Notes under the pieces: generated by a model | The model's input: the letters and a program-made list of their open reading frames with translations, nothing else | Told to the model about the DNA's origin: nothing | Database searches by the model: none | Program-made: the position numbers and the translations under genes | Source: Rhizobiales bacterium Y(2018) | Lineage (GTDB): Bacteria > Pseudomonadota > Alphaproteobacteria > Rhizobiales > Aestuariivirgaceae | Length of the DNA stretch: 64,000 nucleotides | Direction of reading: 5' to 3' | NCBI GenBank assembly: GCA_005502925.1 | Contig: SCPD01000006.1 | Span: 124,001-188,000, forward strand | Shown here: one piece after another, positions 10,524-21,917 of the stretch | Layout of the letters: each line of letters begins with the position of its first letter | Numbering within the stretch: position 1 is the stretch's first letter

Positions 10524-11566
10524 GCGTCCACCGGAATGGTCTGCTCTGGGTCCCAGCTCGCCGTGACAGGGGCACCGGTCTCGAGCACCTCGCCGGTCTG
10601 GTTCTGGATGAAAGCGAGAAGCGGCGTATCACCCAGTACCTTGGTGCGGATGCGATACGTTACGCTGGCGCCGGAATAGATCGCCTGGATGATCTCGCCT
10701 TCTAGGCTGTTGCCCGTTGTCCTCTTGTGCCCACCTTCGACGCGCAGTTTTTCCGGCCGCACGATGGCCGCACCCGTCGAGGGTTTGAGCGTCGCGATGA
10801 CCGTGCCGTCGGCAAGCTTGAGGCCTTCGGCGACAGGCGCGCCGCGGAACACATTGGCGTCGCCCAGGAAGTTCGCGGCGAAGACCGTTGCGGGCCGCTC
10901 ATAGACGGTCTGCGGCGCATCGACCTGGATCAGCCGGCCCTGGTCGATGATGGCGATGCGGTCGGACAGCGTCAGGGCCTCTTCCTGATCATGGGTGACG
11001 AAGATGGCGGTGATGCCCGTCTCGCGCTGGATGTCCTTGAGCTCGACCTGCATTTCCTGGCGCAGCCTGCGGTCGAGCGCGCCAAGCGGCTCGTCGAGCA
11101 GCAATACCTTGGGCCGCGTGATCAAAGCGCGGGCGAGCGCCACGCGCTGCTGCTGGCCGCCCGACAATTGCCGCGGATAGCGGCCTTCGAGACCCGAAAG
11201 ACGGACCATGGCCAGACTCTCGGTGACACGCTTATGGATGTCCTCGCGCGCCACGCCCCGCACATCGAGGCCGAAGCCGATATTCTCGGCAATGGTGAGA
11301 TGCGGGAACAGCGCATAGGACTGGAACACCATGCCGATCGCGCGCCGATGCACCGGCACGGATTCCACCTGCTCGCCGTCGAAGGAGATCGTGCCTTCAT
11401 CGGGTATGATGAAACCCGCGATCGAGCGCAGCAAGGTGGTCTTGCCCGAGCCCGAGGGGCCGAGCAGGCCGAAGAACTCGCCATCATTGAAGGTGATCGA
11501 GACATCATCGAGCGCGGCGAAGGTGCCGTAGCGCTTGGTCACATGCTGGATGTCGACGCGGCTCAT
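10520..11566 (-). CDS. polyamine-type ABC transporter ATP-binding protein (PotA-like)
   Basis: 348 residues. Walker A GPSGSGKT (36-43), signature LSGGQQQ (134-140), Walker B LLLDEP (155-160) and the switch-region THDQEEA are intact. A C-terminal TOBE-like domain follows from about residue 250, as in PotA, PotG and FbpC importers. The start at 11566 (MSRVDIQHV) overlaps the stop of the upstream permease in a TGATG junction. An open frame extending further 5' runs antisense to membrane helices and is not used. It powers the importer encoded by the two permeases and the binding protein upstream. Confidence 0.95.
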   Translation of the reverse strand: MSRVDIQHVTKRYGTFAALDDVSITFNDGEFFGLLGPSGSGKTTLLRSIAGFIIPDEGTISFDGEQVESVPVHRRAIGMVFQSYALFPHLTIAENIGFGLDVRGVAREDIHKRVTESLAMVRLSGLEGRYPRQLSGGQQQRVALARALITRPKVLLLDEPLGALDRRLRQEMQVELKDIQRETGITAIFVTHDQEEALTLSDRIAIIDQGRLIQVDAPQTVYERPATVFAANFLGDANVFRGAPVAEGLKLADGTVIATLKPSTGAAIVRPEKLRVEGGHKRTTGNSLEGEIIQAIYSGASVTYRIRTKVLGDTPLLAFIQNQTGEVLETGAPVTASWDPEQTIPVDA

Positions 11567-12336
11567 CAATTGTCTCCGCCGAATCTGTAATTGCGCGCCA
11601 CGATCAGCATGAGTCCCATGGAGAAGAGAATGATGATCGAGGAGATGGCGTTGATCTCGGGCGTGAAGCCTTTGCGGATCGACGTATAGATCTCGACCGG
11701 CAAGGTCGAGGTGCCGGGCGGCGCCAGGAAATAGGAGATCACGAACTGATCGAAAGACACGGCGAAGGCGAAGAGGCCCGCGGCAATGATGCCTGGCAGC
11801 AATACCGGGACCGTGATGCGCCAGAAGGTCTGCCATGGCGTGGCGCCGAGGCTCGCGGCGGCTTCTTCGAGCTGCGGTCCGAAATTGGCGAAACGGGCAC
11901 TGACCACCACGATGACATAAGGCAAAGACAGCGCCACATGGCCGAGCAGGATGGCGTGCAGCCCGCGGCCGATTCCGGTCCAGAAAAAGAAGATCAGCAT
12001 CGAGGTGCCGATGATGAGCCACGGGATGGTGATCGGCGGGAAGAGCAGGATCTGCAGCAGCCGCTTGGCGCGGAAATCGTAGCGGGCGAAGGCGTAAGCC
12101 GCGAGTGTGCCGAGCGTGGTCGCGATCGCCGCATTGACGCAAGCGATCCACACGCTGTTCCAGCTCGCCTGCAAGAGCCGGTCGTTCTGCGCCAACGCCT
12201 TGAACCAGACGAGATCGAAGGTGAAAGGCAGCTCGTAAAGCGCCGAGCGATTGAAGGCCATGGCGATCATCACCACGATCGGCAGATAGAGAAAGACGAG
12301 CACCGCGCCCAGATAGAGTTTGGCGGTCCGTTCCAT
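11566..12336 (-). CDS. ABC transporter permease (PotC-like)
   Basis: 256 residues with about six membrane helices. It carries the EAA loop that docks to the ATPase, EEAAASLGATPWQTFWRITV. Closest in type to PotC/PotI spermidine-putrescine permeases. It starts at 12336 (MERTAKLYLG) in a TGATG overlap with the other permease and ends in a TGATG overlap with the ATPase, so the three subunits are translationally coupled. Confidence 0.93.
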   Translation of the reverse strand: MERTAKLYLGAVLVFLYLPIVVMIAMAFNRSALYELPFTFDLVWFKALAQNDRLLQASWNSVWIACVNAAIATTLGTLAAYAFARYDFRAKRLLQILLFPPITIPWLIIGTSMLIFFFWTGIGRGLHAILLGHVALSLPYVIVVVSARFANFGPQLEEAAASLGATPWQTFWRITVPVLLPGIIAAGLFAFAVSFDQFVISYFLAPPGTSTLPVEIYTSIRKGFTPEINAISSIIILFSMGLMLIVARNYRFGGDN

Positions 12337-13148
12337 CAGCCCACCGCCATCTGCTTCTTGAGGAAGGGGGCGGCGATCAAAAGGATGATCAGCACCATGC
12401 CGAGCATGGTGAAGGAAAGGGCGGCACCCAGGGGCCAGTTGAAGGCGGTGATGAACTGCCCCTCGATGATCGGGCCCAGCATGATCGCATCCTTGCCGCC
12501 CAAGATACGCGGTTCCATGAAGGAGCCGATCACCGGCACGAAGATGAGGAACACCGCCGCCAGGATGCCGGGCATGCTCAACGGCAAAGTGATGCGGCGG
12601 AAGGCCTGGGCCGGTGTCGCGCCGAGGCTGCGGCCCGCCTCGATGAGCGAGTCGTCGATCGCCTGCAGCGAGATATAGCAGGTGAGAATCGCATAGGGCA
12701 GATAAGCGTGGACGAGGCCGACGACGATTGCCGGATAGGAGAAGAGAATGTTGAAGGGCTCGCGCAGCACCATGGTCCAGGAGAAGGTGCGCACCAGCGC
12801 ATTGGACCAGAAGGGCAGGATGATGAGCAGGAAGATCGCCTCGCGCCAGCGGCCTTTGATGTATTTGGCGAGGCCGAGGGCGGCGGGATAACCGATGACG
12901 AGGCAGAGCGCCGTCACATAGAGGCCGAGCTCGATCGAGCGCCAGGCATTGTACCAGTAGATCTGCTTGGTGAAGAAATCCGTATAGTGCTTCAGCGTGA
13001 AGCCGACTTCCTTGCCGCCGAGCGGCGAGGCGGTGAGGAAGCTGAAGTAGAACATCGTCGCCAGCGGCAGCAGCACCGTCACCGCGAGCCATAGATAAGC
13101 CGGCGCCGTCAGCGCGAAAACGGTGCGGGTCTGGCGGGAGACGGCCAT
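12336..13148 (-). CDS. ABC transporter permease (PotB-like)
   Basis: 270 residues, six predicted helices, EAA loop EAGRSLGATPAQAFRRITL. The ATG at 13148 (MAVSRQTRTV) is preferred over an in-frame GTG at 13163 because GGGAGAAGG lies just upstream. That purine-rich stretch is one arm of the palindromic repeat at 13153-13181, so a repeat arm seems to serve as the ribosome-binding site. It pairs with the PotC-like subunit. Confidence 0.92.
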   Translation of the reverse strand: MAVSRQTRTVFALTAPAYLWLAVTVLLPLATMFYFSFLTASPLGGKEVGFTLKHYTDFFTKQIYWYNAWRSIELGLYVTALCLVIGYPAALGLAKYIKGRWREAIFLLIILPFWSNALVRTFSWTMVLREPFNILFSYPAIVVGLVHAYLPYAILTCYISLQAIDDSLIEAGRSLGATPAQAFRRITLPLSMPGILAAVFLIFVPVIGSFMEPRILGGKDAIMLGPIIEGQFITAFNWPLGAALSFTMLGMVLIILLIAAPFLKKQMAVG

Positions 13149-13152
13149 CAGA

Positions 13153-13181
13153 CCTTCTCCCACGCGATGCGCGGGAGAAGG
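13153..13181. repeat. palindromic repeat between binding-protein and permease genes
   Basis: Arms CCTTCTCCC and GGGAGAAGG around an 11-nt centre, related to the hairpins at 3374 and 3524. It lies between the binding-protein stop and the permease start. A hairpin here could stabilise the upstream mRNA and hide the permease ribosome-binding site. Confidence 0.75.
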
Positions 13182-13199
13182 ATGAAAAGGCGGGAAGCG

Positions 13200-14279
13200 C
13201 TAAAGGGCAAAGCTCGTCTTCACCTCGTCCCAGAGTTCCTGGTTCTTCTGCTTCTGCTCGTCGGTGATCGGCGCCATCCACTGGACGCGCTTTACGACTT
13301 CAGGATCACCCAGCACCACGCGGTTGAGCGCGTCCTCGGGCAACTGCGCATTGGCCTTGGCATTGGAGGAGGCGGGTGCGCCGATGTCATTGTCCCATTT
13401 CACGTAGAATTCGGGATCGACCATGAAGTTGATGAAGGCCGCCGCGCCTTCGGCATTAGGCGCATTGGTGGCGATGGTGAGGCCGTCGAACCAGCCGATG
13501 GCGCCTTCCTTCGGCACCACGAACTCCACGGGGAGCTTCATCGCCTTTTTGGAGCGCGCCGCGGAGCCCGACCAGTAGACGGCGATGTCGTAATCGCCCG
13601 CCGCCATATATTTGTTCCACTCGTCCTCTGACGACCAGAAGGTCTTGATCTGGCTCTTGAGCTCTTTGAGCTTCTCCTTGATCTTCTCGATGTCGGCGGG
13701 TGCGTTCATGTCCTGCCCGGTGGCGAGTGCGGCGATCTGGATCGATTCGAGCGCGTCGTCGCGCCAGCCCACCTTGCCGGCATGGGTCGGGTCCCACAGC
13801 GCGGTCATGCTGTCGGGCTTGGTCGTGATCTTCTGGGTGTTGAAGGCGAAGGAGGTCAGGCCCCAGACCCAGGCGATGGCGAAGTGTTTGCCGCCCATCA
13901 CGAAGCGGTCGCTGTCGCGCAAGGCGGGTGTCAGATCGTTGAAGTTGGAGAATTTCGCCGGGTCGAGCGCCTGGATCAGGCCCTCATGGGCGGCTTCCAT
14001 GACATAGATGTTGTTCATCAGAACCACATCATAGACGCCGGGGCTGGTGCGCAATTTCGTCAGCATCTCCTGCTCGGAGTTGAAATAGTCATGGACGACC
14101 TTGATGCCGGTCTTCTTCTCGAACATCTCGAGCGCCCATTTCTCGTCGGTGCCGTAACCCTGCCAGTTGAGGACCTTGATCTCGCCAGCGGCGTGAGCGA
14201 GGCGGCTCGTGGCGCCAAAGGCAGCAGCACCGCCCATCAGGGCCAGAGCGGAACGGCGGGACAGCGCAAAGCGTGACAT
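13200..14279 (-). CDS. ABC transporter substrate-binding protein (PotD-like, Tat-type signal)
   Basis: 359 residues. The N-terminus SRRSALALMGG followed by a hydrophobic stretch and AHA resembles a twin-arginine signal cleaved near residue 30. The mature part opens with IKVLNWQGYGTDE, typical of spermidine/putrescine-binding proteins (SBP_bac_8/PotD type). Two ATGs adjoin at 14282 and 14279; the second is better spaced from GAGGGAG. The gene leads the transporter genes and is followed by a hairpin, consistent with a need for more binding protein than permease. The ligand is not certain: polyamine-type proteins also bind other compounds, and the downstream glycosidase and amidase hint at a conjugate. 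Confidence 0.9.
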   Translation of the reverse strand: MSRFALSRRSALALMGGAAAFGATSRLAHAAGEIKVLNWQGYGTDEKWALEMFEKKTGIKVVHDYFNSEQEMLTKLRTSPGVYDVVLMNNIYVMEAAHEGLIQALDPAKFSNFNDLTPALRDSDRFVMGGKHFAIAWVWGLTSFAFNTQKITTKPDSMTALWDPTHAGKVGWRDDALESIQIAALATGQDMNAPADIEKIKEKLKELKSQIKTFWSSEDEWNKYMAAGDYDIAVYWSGSAARSKKAMKLPVEFVVPKEGAIGWFDGLTIATNAPNAEGAAAFINFMVDPEFYVKWDNDIGAPASSNAKANAQLPEDALNRVVLGDPEVVKRVQWMAPITDEQKQKNQELWDEVKTSFAL

Positions 14280-14367
14280 CATAATCTCCCTCGGTCGCAA
14301 AGTTTTCTCTTGGCGGCGGACTTTAACGGAAGGGCAGTGACCCCGCAATGCAACGGTGCTGCGAGGG

Positions 14368-15288
14368 TTATTGTGTGGCGAGGAACGCGTCGATCTCGGC
14401 GCGTGTCGGGGCGGCGGCGGAAGCGCCCTTCTTGGTCGTCGACAACGCGCCCGCGGCGGCGGCGAAGCGCACCGCTTCGGCGAGCGACTTGCCTTCATCG
14501 AGGGCGACCGCAAGGCCGCCATTGAAGCTGTCGCCGGCCGCCACTGTGTCGATGGCGGTCACCTTGAAAGGCGGCACGAAACCTTCCTCCGTGGGGCCTG
14601 AGAAGGCGACGCCCTTGGCGCCGAGCTTGACGAGCGCGGTGCGGAAGCCTTTCGCCTTGAGTTCGCGCGCGGCGCGCAGAGCATCGTCGGGCGTCGCGGG
14701 CTGCCAGCCGAGGAGACCGGCCGTCTCGCTCTCATTGGGGGTGACGACGTCTACCGCAGCGACAATCTCAGCCGAGAAGGGCTCCTTGGGCGCCGGCGCC
14801 GGATCGAGAATCACCGTGCCACCCTTGCCGCGGACGATCTTGGCGGCGGCGAGGGCGCCGGCGAGCGGCACTTCGAGCTGCAGCAGCAGGACACGCGCCT
14901 GTTCGAGGTCGGCCTTGGCGGCCTCGGCATCGCTCTGATCGACCGCGCCATTGGCGCCGGCGATCACCGTGATCATGTTCTGGCCACCCTCGCCGACCTT
15001 GATGATGGCGATGCCGGTGGCCGAGCCCTCGTCACGGCGGATATGGGTGAGGTCGACATCATATGAAGTGAGCTCGGCGCGCGCCGCATCGCCGAAAGAA
15101 TCGGCGCCGGTGCGGCCGATGAAACGCACCTCGGAGCCGAGCTTGCGGGCCGCCGCCGCCTGATTGGCGCCCTTGCCGCCCAAACCCATCTTGTAACCGG
15201 AGCCGTGCAAGGTCTCGCCGGGCTTCGGCAGGCGATCGAGATAGGCGATCACGTCCATATTGATGGAACCGAAGATGGCGACGGTCAT
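14368..15288 (-). CDS. rbsK: ribokinase
   Basis: 306 residues, the usual ribokinase size. PfkB signature 1 is GGKGANQA (37-44). Signature 2 is DTVAAGDSFNGG (247-258) with the catalytic Asp253; the common Gly before AGD is Ala here, a substitution known in this family. The NPxE-like motif TPNESE is present. It phosphorylates ribose or a related sugar at O5. The start at 15288 follows GGGAGGAATAG. It is 85 nt upstream of the binding-protein gene on the same strand and may head that operon or be separate. Confidence 0.88.
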   Translation of the reverse strand: MTVAIFGSINMDVIAYLDRLPKPGETLHGSGYKMGLGGKGANQAAAARKLGSEVRFIGRTGADSFGDAARAELTSYDVDLTHIRRDEGSATGIAIIKVGEGGQNMITVIAGANGAVDQSDAEAAKADLEQARVLLLQLEVPLAGALAAAKIVRGKGGTVILDPAPAPKEPFSAEIVAAVDVVTPNESETAGLLGWQPATPDDALRAARELKAKGFRTALVKLGAKGVAFSGPTEEGFVPPFKVTAIDTVAAGDSFNGGLAVALDEGKSLAEAVRFAAAAGALSTTKKGASAAAPTRAEIDAFLATQ

Positions 15289-15630
15289 TCTATTCCTCCC
15301 GGCAAAGTCGGCCGGAGCATATGCCGGAAGAGACCGGCGCCGACAACAGGCCCTCCGAAAAAGCGCATGTTGCGGTGCATGAATTTGGGAGAAAACGAGG
15401 CAGAAAAGCCCGTCTAAAAGGCTTAAGTCTATGAATTTGATCGTGATTATATGAGTCACGAAAGAGACATAGTGAATTCAAATAGTTAGAGGGGATGATT
15501 GTTAAGGTTTTGTGAAGCCGAGTAGCGAGTCAGCTATGTAAATTTTGCATTGCACAAAATGGTGCGGCGCACCATATATCAACTCGTCAAAAGCAACCAA
15601 CCCAACCCGTCAATCCATAGGGGAAAGACC
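15289..15630. other. intergenic region with divergent promoters
   Basis: 342 bp between the ribokinase start and the DUF1127 start. It is clearly richer in A and T than its surroundings, especially 15410-15560. It must hold the ribokinase promoter (leftward) and the DUF1127 promoter (rightward). I see no coding frame, tRNA or clear operator in it. Confidence 0.6.
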
Positions 15631-15783
15631 ATGTTCAACTTCTTCACTGATGGTTTCAAGCGCTGGAACCGGTACAACACCACCAAGCGTGAGCTCGACC
15701 TGCTCACCGACCGTGAGCTTGCCGATCTCGGCATCATGCGCTCCGACATTCCGCGCATCGCGCGGGATAGCGTGAGCCGCTAA
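15631..15783 (+). CDS. DUF1127 small protein
   Basis: 50 residues. The conserved DUF1127 core ELDLLTDRELADLGIMRSD sits in the second half, after an aromatic amphipathic N-terminus (FNFFTDGFKRW). Members of this alphaproteobacterial family are small, abundant proteins; some bind RNA or influence phosphate and carbon metabolism. The start follows ATAGGGG at good spacing. It is monocistronic, with an AT-rich upstream region and a strong terminator 23 nt after the stop, as expected for a highly expressed small gene. Confidence 0.9.
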   Translation: MFNFFTDGFKRWNRYNTTKRELDLLTDRELADLGIMRSDIPRIARDSVSR

Positions 15784-15806
15784 ACGACTCACAAGACGAG
15801 TTTCGC

Positions 15807-15844
15807 AAGAGCCCGCCGGTCCTCCGGCGGGCTCTTCGCATTTT
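15807..15844 (+). terminator. rho-independent terminator after DUF1127 gene
   Basis: A perfect 13-bp stem (AAGAGCCCGCCGG, 15807-15819, with 15824-15836) and a TCCT loop, followed by CGCATTTT. It separates the DUF1127 gene from the ATP synthase operon. Confidence 0.85.
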
Positions 15845-16056
15845 ACGCGCAAGAGAAAGCCGCGCGCCCTTTCCGCTTGCGGCAATCCGCCGTGCCTTCC
15901 TTGTTGCGAGTCCAATTCCCATGTGATAACCCACGCCCGCGGCTTAAGGCGGAACCCATGCCGCGCGTGCTTTCTCAAGTACGATTATCCAATAAATTCA
16001 AGCTTTCCGGACCGCTGCCAAGGGTTCGGAGAACGCGGGTTCGGCGGGGAGTTGTC

Positions 16057-16617
16057 GTGGCTCAAAGTGATCAGACGGTATCAGGCGTCCCGGGACGTTA
16101 TGCGACCGCCCTTTTTGAACTGGCGCGGGAAGACCAGACGGTCGACCAGGTCGGCGCCGATCTGGCGAATTTCCAGGCGCTGCTGGACGAATCCGAGGAT
16201 CTCGGACGGCTCGTCCGCTCGCCGGTCTTCTCCGCCGAGGACCAGATTTCCGCCCTTCAGGCGATCTGCGAAAAGGCCGGCATCAAGAGCCTCGCCCTCA
16301 ATTTCATCAAGCTCGCCGCGCAGAACCGCCGGCTCTTCGTCCTCTCCGACATGATCAAGGCCTACCGCACGCTGGTGGCCCAGTCGAAGGGCGAGATCAG
16401 CGCCGAGGTCATCTCGGCCGACACGCTCTCACCGAAACATCTCGACGACCTCAAGGCCGCCATCAAGGCGAGCGTGGGTCGCGACGTGCAACTCTCCACC
16501 CGGGTTGATTCGTCCATTCTCGGCGGCCTTATCGTCAAGGTCGGCTCGCGCATGGTGGACAACTCGCTCAAGACCAAACTTCAAAACCTCAAGATCGCGA
16601 TGAAGGGGACCGGCTGA
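16057..16617 (+). CDS. atpH: F0F1 ATP synthase subunit delta
   Basis: 186 residues. The delta (OSCP) subunit joins the F1 head to the F0 peripheral stalk. The conserved N-terminal [11 protein letters not shown] and C-terminal [16 protein letters not shown] are present. A GTG at 16057, 6 nt after GGGGAG, gives the length normal for alphaproteobacteria; the frame stays open upstream to 15877, but that extension has no family similarity. It is the first gene of the F1 operon. The alpha subunit starts 1 nt after its stop. Confidence 0.95.
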   Translation: MAQSDQTVSGVPGRYATALFELAREDQTVDQVGADLANFQALLDESEDLGRLVRSPVFSAEDQISALQAICEKAGIKSLALNFIKLAAQNRRLFVLSDMIKAYRTLVAQSKGEISAEVISADTLSPKHLDDLKAAIKASVGRDVQLSTRVDSSILGGLIVKVGSRMVDNSLKTKLQNLKIAMKGTG

Positions 16618-16618
16618 T

Positions 16619-18148
<1,530 letters not shown>

Positions 18149-18184
18149 TCATCCTGAACGAGGCAACCAGCTGAAGGCAGGACG

Positions 18185-19063
18185 ATGCCAAGTCTAAAAG
18201 ACCTCAGAAATCGCATCACGTCGGTAAAATCGACGCGGAAGATCACCAAGGCGATGCAGATGGTGGCGGCGGCGAAGTTGCGCCGCGCCCAGGAATCGGC
18301 CCTCGCCGCGCGCCCCTATTCGGAGCGCATGGCGACGGTGCTGGCCAATCTCTCGTCCTCGATGGAAGGCCGCGATGACGCGCCGCAGCTCCTCGCCGGC
18401 AACGGCAAGGACCAGACGCATCTGCTCGTCGTGTGCACGGCCGAGCGCGGCCTGTGCGGCGGTTTCAACTCCTCGATCGCCAGGCTGGCGCGCGAGCATG
18501 CCGACCGCCTGATGGCGCAAGGCAAGACGGTGAAGATCATCACCGTCGGCAAGAAGGGCAATGACATCCTGAAGCGGCTCTATGGCCGCTTCATCATCGA
18601 CACGGTGGACCTGCGCGCCGCGCGCACCCTGGCCTTCAGCCATGCCCAAGCCATCGCGCAGAAGGTGCTGAAGCTGTTCGAAGACGGCCAGTTCGACGTC
18701 TGCACGCTGTTCTTCGCCGAGTTCAAGTCGGTGATCTCGCAGAAGCCGACGGCGCTGCAGCTCATCCCGGCCAGCGTCAAAGGCGGCAAAACCCCCGATC
18801 TCGGCGGCGCCATCTATGACAGCGAGCCGGATGAAGGTGAAATCCTGGCCGATCTCCTGCCGCGCAATATCGCTGTGCAGATCTTCCGGGCGTTGCTCGA
18901 AAACGCGGCTTCCGAACAGGGCGCCCGCATGAGCGCCATGGACAGCGCCACGCGCAACGCCGGCGACATGATCAACAAATTGTCGATCCGCTACAACCGG
19001 CAGCGCCAGGCGCAGATCACCAAGGAACTTATCGAAATCATTTCGGGCGCGGAAGCGCTCTAG
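18185..19063 (+). CDS. atpG: F0F1 ATP synthase subunit gamma
   Basis: 292 residues. Central rotor shaft of F1. The long N-terminal coiled coil ([20 protein letters not shown]) and the C-terminal helix ([16 protein letters not shown]) that pair inside the alpha3beta3 ring are intact, as is the GLCGGFN loop. Third gene of the operon, 36 nt after atpA. Confidence 0.97.
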   Translation: MPSLKDLRNRITSVKSTRKITKAMQMVAAAKLRRAQESALAARPYSERMATVLANLSSSMEGRDDAPQLLAGNGKDQTHLLVVCTAERGLCGGFNSSIARLAREHADRLMAQGKTVKIITVGKKGNDILKRLYGRFIIDTVDLRAARTLAFSHAQAIAQKVLKLFEDGQFDVCTLFFAEFKSVISQKPTALQLIPASVKGGKTPDLGGAIYDSEPDEGEILADLLPRNIAVQIFRALLENAASEQGARMSAMDSATRNAGDMINKLSIRYNRQRQAQITKELIEIISGAEAL

Positions 19064-20533
<1,470 letters not shown>

Positions 20534-20538
20534 TCACC

Positions 20539-20931
20539 ATGGCCCTTCACTTCGAACTCGTCTCTCCCGAACGCTTGCTGTTCTCGGGCGATGTCGCGGA
20601 AGTCGACATTCCGGGCACCGAGGGCGATATGGGCATCCTGCCGGGCCACGCGCCGGTGCTGTCCACGCTGCGTCCGGGTGTCGTCACCATCACCAAGGAA
20701 GGTGGCGCGAAGGAGCGCATCTTCGTGCGTGGTGGCTTCGCCGAAGTGAATCCGCAAGGGCTCACGGTTCTGGCGGAAGTCGCGGTGCCGGTCGCCGAGC
20801 TCAATGCCGAGCGCCTGGCGCAGGAAGTCAAGGATGCGCAGGAAGACGTGTCGGACGCGCAGGACGATGAAACGCGCCGCCGCGCCCAAGAGAATCTCGA
20901 TCATCTGCAGGCGCTGCAAAGCGCGCTGTGA
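20539..20931 (+). CDS. atpC: F0F1 ATP synthase subunit epsilon
   Basis: 130 residues. N-terminal beta-sandwich with SPERLLFSGDV and GDMGILPGHAP, then the two-helix C-terminal domain that can inhibit ATP hydrolysis. Last gene of the F1 operon; a terminator follows. F0 genes are not in this window, as usual for alphaproteobacteria, which keep F0 at a separate locus. Confidence 0.96.
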   Translation: MALHFELVSPERLLFSGDVAEVDIPGTEGDMGILPGHAPVLSTLRPGVVTITKEGGAKERIFVRGGFAEVNPQGLTVLAEVAVPVAELNAERLAQEVKDAQEDVSDAQDDETRRRAQENLDHLQALQSAL

Positions 20932-20954
20932 TGACGGTCACAAATTGAAGGGAC

Positions 20955-20982
20955 AGGCCCGCCTCGCGCGGGCCTTTCTTTT
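20955..20982 (+). terminator. rho-independent terminator after atpC
   Basis: 8-bp stem AGGCCCGC/GCGGGCCT (20955-20962 with 20968-20975), 5-nt loop and TTCTTTT tail. It ends the ATP synthase operon 12 nt before the next start codon. Confidence 0.85.
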
Positions 20983-20993
20983 GGGGGGATGAC

Positions 20994-21905
20994 ATGGAAG
21001 ACCCTGCACCGCGCGGCAAGCTCTCGATCTGGCTGCTCGGCCTCATCCTGGGGCCTGTCGTTCTCATGCTGTGGCTCGGCCGCGGCCGGTTGGCGCTGAT
21101 CTATCTGCTGGCCCAGTTCCTGCTGGGCGCGGCTGTCATTATCGCCGTCGCAAGCGGCCTGGTCACACCGCCGGCGTTCCGCGACCTCGATCTGGCGGCC
21201 ATCCTATTTTATCTGCCGTTCAACATCGTCGGCCTCGTCCATGGCCTGAAGATCCGCGAAACGGCGCTCACCCGTCCGTGGTTTTCGCGCTGGTATGTGG
21301 CGATCATTCTGCCGATCGCCGCCTCATGGCTCATCGCCTCCGGCGTGCGCGAATATCTGTACCAGCCGTTCAGCGCGCCATCAGCCGGCATGGTGCCTGG
21401 CCTCATGATCGGCGATTATTTCTTTGCATCGAGGATCGCCTATGGCGAGCCCCGACGCGGCGACATCGTGGTTTTCAAGCTGCCGCGGGACAATCGCACC
21501 GACTATGTCAAGCGGCTGATCGGCCTGCCCGGCGATCGCATCCAGCTGAAGGACGGGATCGTCCATCTCAATGGCGCGGCGCTGCCCCTGACCCCAGTTG
21601 AAGGTATCCCTTGCCTCGAGGGGGAGGGGTGCAATTACTTCCGCGAAGCGCTGCCGGACGGTCGATCCTATGTCATCAACGACCGGGCACCCAATGGCTC
21701 CGCTGACAATACGGACGAATATGTCGTGCCCGAAGGTCATTATTTTATGCTGGGCGACAATCGCGACAATTCACTCGACAGCCGCTATCTTGATCAAGTG
21801 GGCTATATTCCCCGTACGAACCTGACCGGCCCCGCGGTGCTGATCTTCTGGAACTGGATGGGTATGCGGATCGACGACCGGCTTGCGGGTTACCCCAGCC
21901 GATAG
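20994..21905 (+). CDS. signal peptidase I-like (S26) membrane protein lacking the usual nucleophile
   Basis: 303 residues. The C-terminal half is S26-like. YVKRLIGLPGDRI carries the general-base Lys173 and GDNRDNSLDSR (254-264) is the conserved box E. In box B, where signal peptidases read SGSMxPTL, this protein reads PSAGMVPGL (129-137). The catalytic serine position is therefore Gly132; the nearest serine is Ser130, two residues earlier. The N-terminal 115 residues form about four membrane helices instead of the usual one or two. It lies between atpC and a toxin-antitoxin pair, away from the usual lepB-rnc context, so it is probably a paralogue. It may be inactive, may use Ser130, or may have another role. 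Confidence 0.78.
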   Translation: MEDPAPRGKLSIWLLGLILGPVVLMLWLGRGRLALIYLLAQFLLGAAVIIAVASGLVTPPAFRDLDLAAILFYLPFNIVGLVHGLKIRETALTRPWFSRWYVAIILPIAASWLIASGVREYLYQPFSAPSAGMVPGLMIGDYFFASRIAYGEPRRGDIVVFKLPRDNRTDYVKRLIGLPGDRIQLKDGIVHLNGAALPLTPVEGIPCLEGEGCNYFREALPDGRSYVINDRAPNGSADNTDEYVVPEGHYFMLGDNRDNSLDSRYLDQVGYIPRTNLTGPAVLIFWNWMGMRIDDRLAGYPSR

Positions 21906-21917
21906 TGCACGACTCAA

